This document shows positions 56,987 through 64,000 of a stretch of 64,000 nt of DNA, one piece after another. The position numbers were made by a program, and so were the translations under genes. Positions within the stretch are counted from its first letter, which is position 1; the number at the start of each line of letters is the position of its first letter. Source of the DNA: Biostraticola tofi (lineage in GTDB: Bacteria > Pseudomonadota > Gammaproteobacteria > Enterobacterales > Enterobacteriaceae); NCBI RefSeq assembly GCF_004343195.1, contig NZ_SMCR01000002.1, positions 486,390 through 550,389 on the forward strand, in the 5' to 3' direction. Below the pieces are notes generated by a model. That model did no database searches. It saw only the letters and a program-made list of their open reading frames with translations, and was not told where the DNA came from.

Positions 56987-57026
56987 AATTAATTGAATGA
57001 ATATTCAATTAATTGAATGAATATTC
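56987..57026. repeat. 20-bp palindromic element repeated twice in tandem
   Basis: AATTAATTGAATGAATATTC stands at 56987-57006 and again, identically, at 57007-57026. Across the junction the sequence reads AATTGAAT-GAAT-ATTCAATT, an 8-bp inverted repeat with a 4-bp spacer, which looks like a dimeric regulator's binding site. It lies about 220 bp upstream of the pdhR promoter and 270 bp upstream of aroP on the other strand. Confidence 0.9.
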
Positions 57027-57060
57027 ACTTTAATAACAGGCTAATCGGTTCAGCTTGCGT

Positions 57061-57074
57061 CTAAACGTTTCAAC
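57061..57074 (-). promoter_or_regulatory. Cra-like binding site upstream of pdhR
   Basis: On the minus strand GTTGAAACGTTTAG matches most of the Cra consensus (TGAAWCSNTHHW). The pdhR operon is among reported Cra targets in E. coli, and cra itself is in this window. The match is asymmetric, as Cra sites usually are, but its distance from the promoter (about 150 bp) leaves its effect open. Confidence 0.35.
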
Positions 57075-57173
57075 TACGTTAAATTCTCTGCAGGCAGGCA
57101 ATGGGCGGTTATGCTGAGTATTTGTCCTCATGCAGCATATGTGTCGTGCATATGCTTGAATGTGCAGCTTTTG

Positions 57174-57187
57174 ATGATTTAGGTCAA
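57174..57187 (+). promoter_or_regulatory. FNR-like site upstream of pdhR
   Basis: ATGAT-TTAG-GTCAA matches the FNR consensus TTGAT-N4-ATCAA except for one base in each arm, keeping the TGA-N6-TCA core shared with CRP. It lies about 65 bp upstream of the inferred pdhR transcription start. Anaerobic control of pdhR by FNR is known in E. coli, but this match alone is weak evidence. Confidence 0.35.
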
Positions 57188-57214
57188 TGCCAATATGGAC
57201 ATAAGGTGAATACT

Positions 57215-57243
57215 TTGTTACTTTAGCGGCACGTTTATTAAAT
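57215..57243 (+). promoter_or_regulatory. pdhR promoter
   Basis: TTGTTA (57215-57220) and TTAAAT (57238-57243) are separated by 17 bp. The -10 runs into the PdhR operator at 57241-57257, so repressor binding would occlude polymerase. Confidence 0.5.
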
Positions 57244-57257
57244 TGGTATTACCAATT
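57241..57257 (+). promoter_or_regulatory. PdhR operator
   Basis: AATTGGTATTACCAATT is a perfect inverted repeat (AATTGGT-ATT-ACCAATT) and matches the known PdhR box ATTGGTNNNACCAAT. It lies 30 bp before the pdhR ATG and overlaps the inferred -10/start region. PdhR releases it when pyruvate is high, which induces pdhR-aceEF-lpdA. Confidence 0.93.
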
Positions 57258-57287
57258 GACTCCGCGCTTTTGCTGAGAAGACTATAA

Positions 57288-58052
57288 ATGGCCTATAGTA
57301 AAATCCGACAGCCAAAATTATCGGATGTCATCGAGCAGCAATTGGAATATCTGATCCTTGAAGGGACGTTGCGCCCCGGCGAAAAACTGCCTCCCGAGCG
57401 CGAACTGGCAAAGCAGTTTGATGTCTCGCGTCCTTCCTTAAGAGAAGCTATTCAGCGTCTGGAAGCGAAGGGTCTCCTTTCGCGCCGTCAGGGCGGCGGA
57501 ACATATGTGCAAAACAACCTGTGGCAGAGCTTCAGCGATCCGTTGGCTGAATTATTGGCCGAACATCCTGAGTCACAATACGATTTGCTGGAAACGCGAC
57601 ACGCGCTGGAAGGTATCGCCGCCTACTACGCCGCATTGCGTGGCACTGAGGAAGATCTCAACCGTATCCGCGAATGCCACGAGGCCATTGAGCAGGCGCA
57701 GGCCAGCGGCGATCTTGATGTCGAAGCCGATGCCGTCATGCAGTATCAAATTGCCGTAACCGAAGCCGCCCATAATGCGGTTTTATTGCATTTGGTCCGC
57801 TGTATGGGGCCGATGCTCGAGAACAACGTCCGACAGAACTTTGAATTGCTTTACTCGCGCCGTGAAATGCTGGCGCAGGTAAGCAGCCATCGCGCCGGGA
57901 TTTTTGCGGCGATTGTTGCACGCGAACCCGAAACGGCCCGCGAAGCATCACACCGCCATCTGGCGTTTATTGAGGAAATCTTGCTGGACCTTGGTCGGGA
58001 ACATAGCCGGCGTGAACGTTCACTACGCCGACTCCAGCAACGCAAGGATTGA
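57288..58052 (+). CDS. pdhR: pyruvate-responsive repressor PdhR
   Basis: PdhR is a GntR/FadR-family repressor of the pyruvate dehydrogenase operon and respiratory genes, with pyruvate as inducer. The 254-residue length equals E. coli. The winged helix domain (about 9-77) includes [22 protein letters not shown], and [14 protein letters not shown] forms the wing. The all-helical FCD effector domain (about 95-240) begins near [19 protein letters not shown]. The ATG has GAGAAG 7 bases upstream, and the gene is autoregulated through the operator immediately before it. Confidence 0.97.
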   Translation: MAYSKIRQPKLSDVIEQQLEYLILEGTLRPGEKLPPERELAKQFDVSRPSLREAIQRLEAKGLLSRRQGGGTYVQNNLWQSFSDPLAELLAEHPESQYDLLETRHALEGIAAYYAALRGTEEDLNRIRECHEAIEQAQASGDLDVEADAVMQYQIAVTEAAHNAVLLHLVRCMGPMLENNVRQNFELLYSRREMLAQVSSHRAGIFAAIVAREPETAREASHRHLAFIEEILLDLGREHSRRERSLRRLQQRKD

Positions 58053-58094
58053 GCGCCTGATTTGAGGCACTAAACGCGGCAACGAAAGCTATGG

Positions 58095-58137
58095 GCCTGT
58101 CTTCGTGTGTTTTTTTCAAGAGCACAGGAAGACAGGC
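58095..58137 (+). other. long hairpin between pdhR and aceE
   Basis: GCCTGTCTTC (58095-58104) pairs perfectly with GAAGACAGGC (58128-58137), with an inner GTG/CAC extension and a T-rich loop. It is 41 bp before the aceE ATG. There is no T-run after it, so it may set the ratio of pdhR to aceEF message by partial attenuation or by RNA processing rather than end transcription. Confidence 0.5.
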
Positions 58138-58178
58138 TCCAATTAAACCAATATTAGAGATAGATAAGGAACACCACC

Positions 58179-60845
58179 ATGTCAGAACGTTTATACAATG
58201 ACGTGGATCCGATCGAAACACGCGACTGGCTACAGGCGATCGAATCGGTTATCCGTGAAGAAGGTATTGAGCGCGCGCAGTTCCTGATTGATCAGGTGCT
58301 TGACGGTGCCCGCAAAGGCGGAGTCAGCATTGCCGCCGGCGCTGCAGGACGTAACTACATCAACACTATTCCGGTGGAAGACGAGCCTGAATATCCTGGT
58401 AATCTGGAACTTGAGCGCCGTATTCGTTCAGCCATTCGCTGGAATGCCGTCATGACCGTATTGCGTGCTTCCAAGAAAGACCTGGACCTGGGCGGCCATA
58501 TGGCATCCTTCCAATCTTCCGCAACGGTTTATGAAGTGTGCTTCAACCATTTCTTCCGCGCCCGTAACGACCAGGACGGCGGCGATCTGGTGTATTTCCA
58601 GGGTCATATCTCTCCAGGCGTTTATGCCCGCGCTTTCCTTGAAGGCCGCCTGACTGAAGATCAGATGAATAATTTCCGTCAGGAAGTGCACGGCAAGGGC
58701 CTGTCTTCTTACCCGCACCCGAAATTGATGCCTGAGTTCTGGCAGTTCCCGACCGTATCCATGGGTCTGGGCCCGATCAGCGCCATTTACCAGGCTAAGT
58801 TCCTCAAGTATCTGAACCACCGTGGCCTGAAAAACACCACTGCCCAGACTGTTTACGCGTTCCTTGGCGACGGTGAAATGGACGAGCCGGAATCCAAGGG
58901 CGCCATCACCATCGCTACCCGTGAGAAGCTGGACAACCTGGTATTCATCATCAACTGTAACCTGCAGCGTCTTGATGGCCCGGTGACCGGCAACGGCAAA
59001 ATTATCAACGAACTGGAAGGTATTTTCAGCGGCGCCGGTTGGGAAGTACTGAAAGTCATCTGGGGTGGACGTTGGGACGAACTACTGCGTAAAGATACCG
59101 GCGGCAAGCTTATCCAACTGATGAACGAAACCGTCGACGGCGATTACCAGACTTTCAAATCGAAGAGCGGCGCCTATGTGCGTGAACACTTCTTCGGTAA
59201 ATATCCGGAAACCGCTGCGCTGGTTAAAGATCTCAGCGATGACGACATCTGGGCGCTGAACCGTGGCGGCCACGATCCGAAGAAAGTCTTCGCCGCGCTG
59301 GATAAAGCCCGTAAGACGACTGGCAAGCCGGTGGTCATCCTGGCCCACACTATCAAAGGTTATGGCATGGGTGTGACCGCGGAAGGCATGAACATCGCCC
59401 ACCAGGTCAAGAAAATGAACATGGATGGCGTGCGCTACTTCCGTGATCGTTTCAATCTGAACACCATCACCGACGACACCATTGAAAAACTGCCGTACAT
59501 CACCTTTGAAGAAGGTTCTGAAGAGTACAAGTACCTGCATGAACGCCGCCAGGCGCTGCACGGCTACCTGCCGACTCGTCTGAAGAACTTCACCAAACCG
59601 CTTGAGCTGCCGGCGCTGGAAGATTTCCGTTCGCTGCTGGAAGAGCAGAAGAAAGAAATCTCCACCACCATCGCTTTCGTCCGCGTTCTGAACGTGATGC
59701 TGAAGAACCCGTCCATCAAGGATCGCCTGGTGCCGATCATCGCCGATGAGGCGCGTACTTTCGGTATGGAAGGTCTGTTCCGTCAGATCGGTATCTACAG
59801 CCCGAACGGCCAGCAGTATACGCCGCAGGACCGTGAGCAGGTTGCTTACTACCGTGAAGACGAGAAAGGCCAGATTCTGCAGGAAGGCATCAACGAACTG
59901 GGCGCCGCCTCTTCCTGGCTGGCAGCGGCTACGTCATACAGTACCAATGACCTGCCGATGATCCCGTTCTATATCTATTATTCAATGTTCGGCTTCCAGC
60001 GTATCGGCGATTTGTGCTGGGCGGCGGGCGATCAGCAGGCGCGCGGCTTCCTCATCGGCGGCACCTCCGGTCGTACCACCCTGAACGGCGAAGGCCTGCA
60101 GCATGAAGACGGCCACAGCCACATTCAGTCGCTGACTATCCCGAACTGTATCTCCTACGATCCGGCTTATGCGTATGAAGTCGCGGTTATCATGCATGAT
60201 GGCCTGGTACGTATGTACGGCGAAGCGCAGGAAAACGTGTATTACTACCTGACCACGCTGAACGAAAACTACCATATGCCTGCCATGCCTGAAGGCGCGG
60301 AAGAGGGTATCCGTAAGGGTATCTACAAGCTTGAAACCATCGAAGGCAGCAAAGGCAAGGTACAGCTGCTGGGTTCCGGCGCCATCCTGCGTCATGTACG
60401 TGAAGCCGCTGACATCCTGGCTAAAGACTACGGTATCGGTTCTGACGTCTACAGCGTGACCTCGTTCACTGAACTTGCCCGCGATGGCCAGGATTGTGAG
60501 CGCTGGAACATGCTGCATCCGAGCGAAACCCCGCGCGTGCCTTATGTCGCGCAGGTGCTGAACGATGCGCCGGCCGTTGCGTCCACCGACTACATGAAAC
60601 TGTTCGCCGAGCAAATCCGCAGCTTCGTCCCGGCCAGCGATTTCCGTGTACTGGGTACCGATGGTTTCGGCCGCTCCGACAGCCGCGAAAACCTGCGTCA
60701 TCATTTCGAAGTAGACGCAGCCTACGTGGTCGTGGCAGCGCTGGGTGAACTGGCTAAACGTGGCGATATCGGTACTGACGTGGTAGCCAAGGCTATTACC
60801 AAGTTCGGCATCGATGCTGACAAAGTAAACCCACGTTTGGCATAA
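58179..60845 (+). CDS. aceE: pyruvate dehydrogenase E1 component AceE
   Basis: AceE decarboxylates pyruvate with thiamine diphosphate and transfers the acetyl group to the AceF lipoyl domains. The 888-residue protein (E. coli 887) is of the homodimeric E1 type. The N-terminal GHMASFQSSATVYEVCFNHFF region has the catalytic His106-like residue. The ThDP motif GDGEMDEPES...NCNLQRLDGPV spans about 229-267. The conserved HSHIQSL (from EDGHSHIQS) active-site loop lies near 640. AAGGA precedes the ATG by 8 bases. Near-identity to E. coli is striking across the whole length. Confidence 0.98.
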   Translation: MSERLYNDVDPIETRDWLQAIESVIREEGIERAQFLIDQVLDGARKGGVSIAAGAAGRNYINTIPVEDEPEYPGNLELERRIRSAIRWNAVMTVLRASKKDLDLGGHMASFQSSATVYEVCFNHFFRARNDQDGGDLVYFQGHISPGVYARAFLEGRLTEDQMNNFRQEVHGKGLSSYPHPKLMPEFWQFPTVSMGLGPISAIYQAKFLKYLNHRGLKNTTAQTVYAFLGDGEMDEPESKGAITIATREKLDNLVFIINCNLQRLDGPVTGNGKIINELEGIFSGAGWEVLKVIWGGRWDELLRKDTGGKLIQLMNETVDGDYQTFKSKSGAYVREHFFGKYPETAALVKDLSDDDIWALNRGGHDPKKVFAALDKARKTTGKPVVILAHTIKGYGMGVTAEGMNIAHQVKKMNMDGVRYFRDRFNLNTITDDTIEKLPYITFEEGSEEYKYLHERRQALHGYLPTRLKNFTKPLELPALEDFRSLLEEQKKEISTTIAFVRVLNVMLKNPSIKDRLVPIIADEARTFGMEGLFRQIGIYSPNGQQYTPQDREQVAYYREDEKGQILQEGINELGAASSWLAAATSYSTNDLPMIPFYIYYSMFGFQRIGDLCWAAGDQQARGFLIGGTSGRTTLNGEGLQHEDGHSHIQSLTIPNCISYDPAYAYEVAVIMHDGLVRMYGEAQENVYYYLTTLNENYHMPAMPEGAEEGIRKGIYKLETIEGSKGKVQLLGSGAILRHVREAADILAKDYGIGSDVYSVTSFTELARDGQDCERWNMLHPSETPRVPYVAQVLNDAPAVASTDYMKLFAEQIRSFVPASDFRVLGTDGFGRSDSRENLRHHFEVDAAYVVVAALGELAKRGDIGTDVVAKAITKFGIDADKVNPRLA

Positions 60846-60860
60846 GAGGTTAAAAAATCA

Positions 60861-62783
60861 ATGGCTATTGAAATTAACGTACCGGATATCGGTGCAGATG
60901 AAGTTGAAGTCACCGAAGTGCTGGTCAAGGTCGGTGATAAAGTTGAAGCCGAGCAATCGCTGATTACCGTTGAAGGCGATAAAGCCTCGATGGAAGTTCC
61001 CTCGCCGCAGGCGGGGGTTATCAAAGAGATCAAAGTTGCGGTCGGCGATAAAGTCGAAACCGGCAAATTGATCATGATCTTTGATGATGCCGAAGGCGCT
61101 TCAACTGCCGCCCCGGCCAAAGAAGAAGCCAAAAGCGACGCCAAGGCCGAAGAAAAACCCGCCGCCGGCGGTGTGAGCGAAAGCAAAGAAGTCAACGTAC
61201 CGGATATCGGCAGCGACGAAGTCGAAGTGACCGAAGTGCTGGTCAAGGTCGGCGACCAGGTTGAAGCCGAACAATCGCTGATTACCGTTGAAGGCGATAA
61301 AGCGTCAATGGAAGTCCCGGCGCCGTTTGCCGGTACGGTGAAAGAAATCAAAATCAGCACCGGCGACAAAGTCAGCACCGGTTCGCTTATCATGGTATTT
61401 GAAGTGGCAGGCAGCGGTGCAACCGCTGCGCCGGCGGGCGACAGCAAGCCAGCGGCCGAATCTGCTGCCCAGCCTGCCCAGGCTGGCGGCAGCAAAGAAG
61501 TCAACGTACCGGATATCGGCGGTGATGAAGTCGAAGTAACCGAAGTGATGGTCAAGGTCGGCGACAAGATCGACGCCGAGCAGTCACTGATTACTGTTGA
61601 AGGCGACAAGGCTTCAATGGAAGTGCCGGCACCGTTTGCCGGTACCGTGAAAGAAATCAAAATCAGCACCGGCGACAAAGTCAGCACCGGCTCGCTTATC
61701 ATGGTGTTTGAAGTTGAAGGCGCCGCTCCGGCCGCCGCCGCTCCGGCTAAAGATGAGAAAACCGAGTCCTCTGCCGCCGTTGCGCCGGCACCGGCTTCCA
61801 GCGCCAATAAAAACGCCGCTGCCGCCACCGGTAAAACTGAGTTTGCCGAAAACGATGCCTACGTGCATGCGACCCCGGTTATCCGTCGCCTGGCCCGCGA
61901 GTTTGGCGTCAACCTTGCCAAAGTGAAGGGCACCGGACGTAAAGGCCGTATCCTGCGCGAAGATATCCAGGCCTACGTTAAAGATGCCGTCAAACGTGCT
62001 GAAGCGGCTCCGGCCGGCGCAGCTACCGGCGGTTCGTTGCCTGGCCTGCTGCCATGGCCAAAAGTGGACTTCAGCAAATTCGGCCAGACCGAAGAAGTCG
62101 AACTGGGCCGTATCCAGAAAATTTCCGGTGCCAACCTGCATCGCAACTGGGTGATGATCCCCCACGTCACCCAATGGGATGACGCGGATATCACCGAAGT
62201 TGAAGCTTTCCGCAAGCAGCAGAACGTGGAAGCCGAGAAGAAAAAACTGGACGTGAAGATCACCCCGCTGGTGTTCATCATGAAAGCCGTTGCCAAGGCG
62301 CTGGAAGAACTGCCTCGCTTCAATAGCTCCCTGTCTGAAGATGGACAGAAACTGACGCTGAAAAAATACATCAATATTGGTGTAGCGGTTGATACGCCTA
62401 ACGGCCTGGTCGTTCCGGTATTCCGCGATGTGAACAAGAAAGGCATCTTCGAGCTTTCACGTGAACTGGCCGAAATCTCCAAAAAGGCGCGCGTAGGTAA
62501 ATTGACCTCGTCTGATATGCAGGGCGGGTGCTTTACCATTTCCAGCCTGGGTGGCATCGGCGGAACAGCGTTTACCCCTATCGTTAACGCCCCTGAAGTG
62601 GCTATCCTTGGCGTGTCCAAGTCAGCCATGAAACCGGTGTGGAACGGCAAGGAGTTTACGCCGCGTCTGATGCTGCCGCTGTCGCTGTCCTATGACCATC
62701 GCGTCATTGACGGTGCAGACGGTGCACGCTTTATTACCTTCATCAACAACGTAATGTCCGACATTCGTCGCCTGGTGATGTAA
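60861..62783 (+). CDS. aceF: pyruvate dehydrogenase E2 component AceF, three lipoyl domains
   Basis: AceF is the dihydrolipoyl acetyltransferase core of the complex. The 640-residue protein (E. coli 630) has three lipoyl domains (about 1-80, 107-185, 210-290), each with the GDKASMEV lipoylation motif. Ala/Pro-rich linkers separate them. The peripheral-subunit binding domain is around [20 protein letters not shown] (about 333-352). The catalytic domain ends with [16 protein letters not shown], containing the active-site His and Asp. It starts 15 bp after aceE. Lipoyl domains 2 and 3 are also nearly identical at DNA level. Confidence 0.98.
   Translation: MAIEINVPDIGADEVEVTEVLVKVGDKVEAEQSLITVEGDKASMEVPSPQAGVIKEIKVAVGDKVETGKLIMIFDDAEGASTAAPAKEEAKSDAKAEEKPAAGGVSESKEVNVPDIGSDEVEVTEVLVKVGDQVEAEQSLITVEGDKASMEVPAPFAGTVKEIKISTGDKVSTGSLIMVFEVAGSGATAAPAGDSKPAAESAAQPAQAGGSKEVNVPDIGGDEVEVTEVMVKVGDKIDAEQSLITVEGDKASMEVPAPFAGTVKEIKISTGDKVSTGSLIMVFEVEGAAPAAAAPAKDEKTESSAAVAPAPASSANKNAAAATGKTEFAENDAYVHATPVIRRLAREFGVNLAKVKGTGRKGRILREDIQAYVKDAVKRAEAAPAGAATGGSLPGLLPWPKVDFSKFGQTEEVELGRIQKISGANLHRNWVMIPHVTQWDDADITEVEAFRKQQNVEAEKKKLDVKITPLVFIMKAVAKALEELPRFNSSLSEDGQKLTLKKYINIGVAVDTPNGLVVPVFRDVNKKGIFELSRELAEISKKARVGKLTSSDMQGGCFTISSLGGIGGTAFTPIVNAPEVAILGVSKSAMKPVWNGKEFTPRLMLPLSLSYDHRVIDGADGARFITFINNVMSDIRRLVM
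61187..61719 (+). repeat. DNA-level duplication of aceF lipoyl domains 2 and 3
   Basis: Two blocks of roughly 225 bp, beginning at about 61187 and 61497 with GAAGTCAACGTACCGGATAT, are almost identical in bases including third codon positions. The first domain (from about 60870) is more diverged. This points to recent duplication or gene conversion between the second and third lipoyl modules. Confidence 0.8.
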
Positions 62784-62789
62784 GCCCGG

Positions 62790-62809
62790 GGCCGGCCGTC
62801 TGGCCGGCC
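62790..62809 (+). terminator. hairpin after aceF
   Basis: GGCCGGCC (62790-62797) pairs with GGCCGGCC (62802-62809) around GTCT, followed by TCATTGTTT. It could terminate part of the pdhR-aceEF transcription ahead of the separate lpdA promoter. Confidence 0.5.
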
Positions 62810-62880
62810 TCATTGTTTCGCGTGACGCTGCCGCAAAGCGTAGCGGCACGGCAATCAGAACATGCGTCTTATCAACGAGC

Positions 62881-62909
62881 TTTGCAGTTTGTTAACATTT
62901 CTGTAAACT
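62881..62909 (+). promoter_or_regulatory. candidate lpdA promoter
   Basis: TTTGCA (62881-62886) and TAAACT (62904-62909) are 17 bp apart in an AT-rich patch about 100 bp before lpdA. Each hexamer matches consensus at four of six positions. E. coli lpd has its own promoter in this gap for supply of E3 to other dehydrogenases. Confidence 0.4.
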
Positions 62910-63008
62910 ATCTGCGATGGATGCGGCCCGGTGGATACAGCGCGTTATGCACTTAACACGCCAGAAAATTGACGTCTGACCCGCCGGACAAACAACTAAG
63001 AGGTCATG

Positions 63009-64000
63009 ATGAGTAACGAAATTAAAGCTCAGGTCGTGGTACTTGGGGCGGGCCCGGGGGGATACTCTGCGGCCTTCCGTTGCGCGGATTTAGGTCTTGA
63101 AACCGTGCTGGTCGAACGTTATGCCACTCTCGGCGGCGTTTGCCTGAATGTTGGATGTATCCCTTCCAAAGCCCTGCTGCACGTTGCCAAGGTGATTGAA
63201 GAAGCCAAGGCATTGGGCGAGCACGGTATCGTTTTCGGCGAACCGAAAACCGATATCAACAAGGTGCGTACCTGGAAAGAGAAAGTCGTCAATCAGCTGA
63301 CCGGCGGTCTGGCCGGCATGGCGAAAGCGCGCAAAGTCACCGTGGTTAATGGCCTGGGCAAGTTTACCGGCGCCAACACCCTGTCGGTTGAAGGTGAACA
63401 GGGTACGACCACCATCAACTTCGACAATGCCATCATCGCTGCCGGATCACGTCCGATTCAGCTGCCGTTCATACCTCATGATGACCCGCGCGTATGGGAT
63501 TCCACCGACGCGTTGGAACTGACTACCGTACCGGAACGTCTGCTGGTCATGGGGGGCGGTATCATCGGCCTGGAAATGGCGACGGTTTATCACGCTCTGG
63601 GCTCTAAAATCGAAGTGGTCGAAATGTTCGATCAGGTTATCCCGGCGGCGGATAAAGATATCGTCAAGGTCTTCACCAAGCGTATCAGCAAGCAGTTCGA
63701 ATTGATGCTGGAAACCAAGGTCACAGCGGTAGAAGCCAAAGAAGACGGCATCTACGTGACCATGGAAGGCAAGAAAGCGCCTGCCGAACCGCAGCGCTAT
63801 GACGCAGTGCTGGTGGCCATCGGTCGTGTGCCTAACGGTAAATCGCTGGATGCCGGTAAAGCCGGTGTAGAAGTTGACGATCGCGGCTTTATCCGCGTCG
63901 ACAAGCAAATGCGCACCAACGTGCCGCATATCTACGCCATCGGCGATATCGTCGGTCAGCCGATGCTGGCGCATAAAGGGGTGCATGAAGGCCACGTTGC
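63009..64000 (+). CDS. lpdA: dihydrolipoamide dehydrogenase LpdA, 3' end cut by window edge
   Basis: LpdA is the FAD-containing E3 shared by the pyruvate and 2-oxoglutarate dehydrogenase complexes and the glycine cleavage system. 330 residues are present (E. coli 474) and the frame runs off the window. The FAD-binding motif VVVLGAGPGGYSAAFR is at the N-terminus and the redox-active disulfide is in GGVCLNVGCIPSKALL (about 42-57). The NAD-binding motif is VMGGGIIGLEMA (about 180), and the second FAD motif AIGDIVGQPMLAHKG is near the edge. I chose the second of two adjacent ATG codons (63009), which has TAAGAGG at better spacing. Confidence 0.97.
   Translation, partial: MSNEIKAQVVVLGAGPGGYSAAFRCADLGLETVLVERYATLGGVCLNVGCIPSKALLHVAKVIEEAKALGEHGIVFGEPKTDINKVRTWKEKVVNQLTGGLAGMAKARKVTVVNGLGKFTGANTLSVEGEQGTTTINFDNAIIAAGSRPIQLPFIPHDDPRVWDSTDALELTTVPERLLVMGGGIIGLEMATVYHALGSKIEVVEMFDQVIPAADKDIVKVFTKRISKQFELMLETKVTAVEAKEDGIYVTMEGKKAPAEPQRYDAVLVAIGRVPNGKSLDAGKAGVEVDDRGFIRVDKQMRTNVPHIYAIGDIVGQPMLAHKGVHEGHV

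Larger units (their letters stand above)
56714..57287. other. aroP-pdhR divergent regulatory region
   Basis: This 574-bp AT-rich region has no gene. From left to right it holds the aroP leader, a double TyrR-like box (56769-56809), a 20-bp tandem palindromic repeat (56987-57026), a Cra-like site (57061-57074), an FNR-like site (57174-57187) and the pdhR promoter with its PdhR operator (57215-57257). Each is listed separately. Confidence 0.75.

Noticed and set aside
60722-61828. 368-codon minus-strand frame opposite aceE/aceF
   Set aside because: Antisense shadow of the Ala/Glu/Val-rich lipoyl repeats; it is repetitive and lacks recognisable protein features.
62888-62909. ArcA-type direct repeat upstream of lpdA
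   Set aside because: TGTTA and TGTAA are 12 bp apart rather than the usual 11, and the second half is imperfect.

Overview
This window is the chromosomal backbone of a gammaproteobacterium of the order Enterobacterales. Almost every protein can be aligned from memory with its Escherichia coli counterpart over the full length, and the gene order reproduces the E. coli 1-3 minute region: lptD-djlA-rluA-rapA-polB-yabI-thiQPB-leuDCBA-ilvIH-cra-mraZ...secA-mutT-yacG-zapD-coaE-guaC-hofCB-ppdD-nadC-ampDE-aroP-pdhR-aceEF-lpdA. It is not Escherichia: protein divergence is substantial, araBAD/araC, sgrR, setA and leuO are missing from their usual places, and alaE and a DUF721/DciA-like gene are present. 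A member of the Sodalis/Pectobacteriaceae-Yersiniaceae side of the order is my guess, held weakly. I saw no rRNA, tRNA, insertion sequence, prophage or CRISPR array.

Layout. (1) 1-10.4 kb: outer-membrane LPS assembly (lptD, cut by the window edge), the co-chaperone djlA, RNA modification (rluA), RNA polymerase recycling (rapA), DNA polymerase II (polB) and a DedA membrane protein. (2) 10.35-13.8 kb: the thiamine ABC importer thiBPQ behind a TPP riboswitch. (3) 13.79-14.0 kb: an apparent SgrS-type small RNA on the plus strand, without the sgrR and setA genes that normally flank it. (4) 14.0-18.9 kb: leuABCD with a leucine leader peptide and attenuator. (5) 19.3-22.7 kb: ilvIH and cra. (6) 22.8-24.1 kb: alaE and a long non-coding upstream region of mraZ. 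(7) 24.1-41.9 kb: the complete division and cell-wall (dcw) cluster, mraZ-rsmH-ftsLI-murEF-mraY-murD-ftsW-murGC-ddlB-ftsQAZ-lpxC, with the usual tight overlaps. (8) 41.9-46.4 kb: a DUF721 protein on the opposite strand, secM with a diverged arrest motif, secA and mutT. (9) 46.5-49.5 kb: yacG-zapD-coaE and guaC. (10) 49.5-53.7 kb: an 18-copy 8-bp tandem repeat, then the type IV pilus-like ppdD-hofB-hofC genes and nadC. (11) 53.8-64 kb: ampDE, aroP behind a double TyrR-like box, and pdhR-aceE-aceF-lpdA (lpdA cut by the window edge) with a perfect PdhR operator.

The region is mostly ordinary core genome, and I do not claim a wholly new multi-gene system. The observations most worth following are the orphan SgrS-like RNA, the SecM whose stalling motif keeps only IRAGP, the DUF721/DciA-like gene beside secM, the 8-bp repeat array, the duplicated 20-bp palindromic operator-like element upstream of pdhR, and a recurring pattern of short direct repeats 44-50 bp apart just downstream of several genes.
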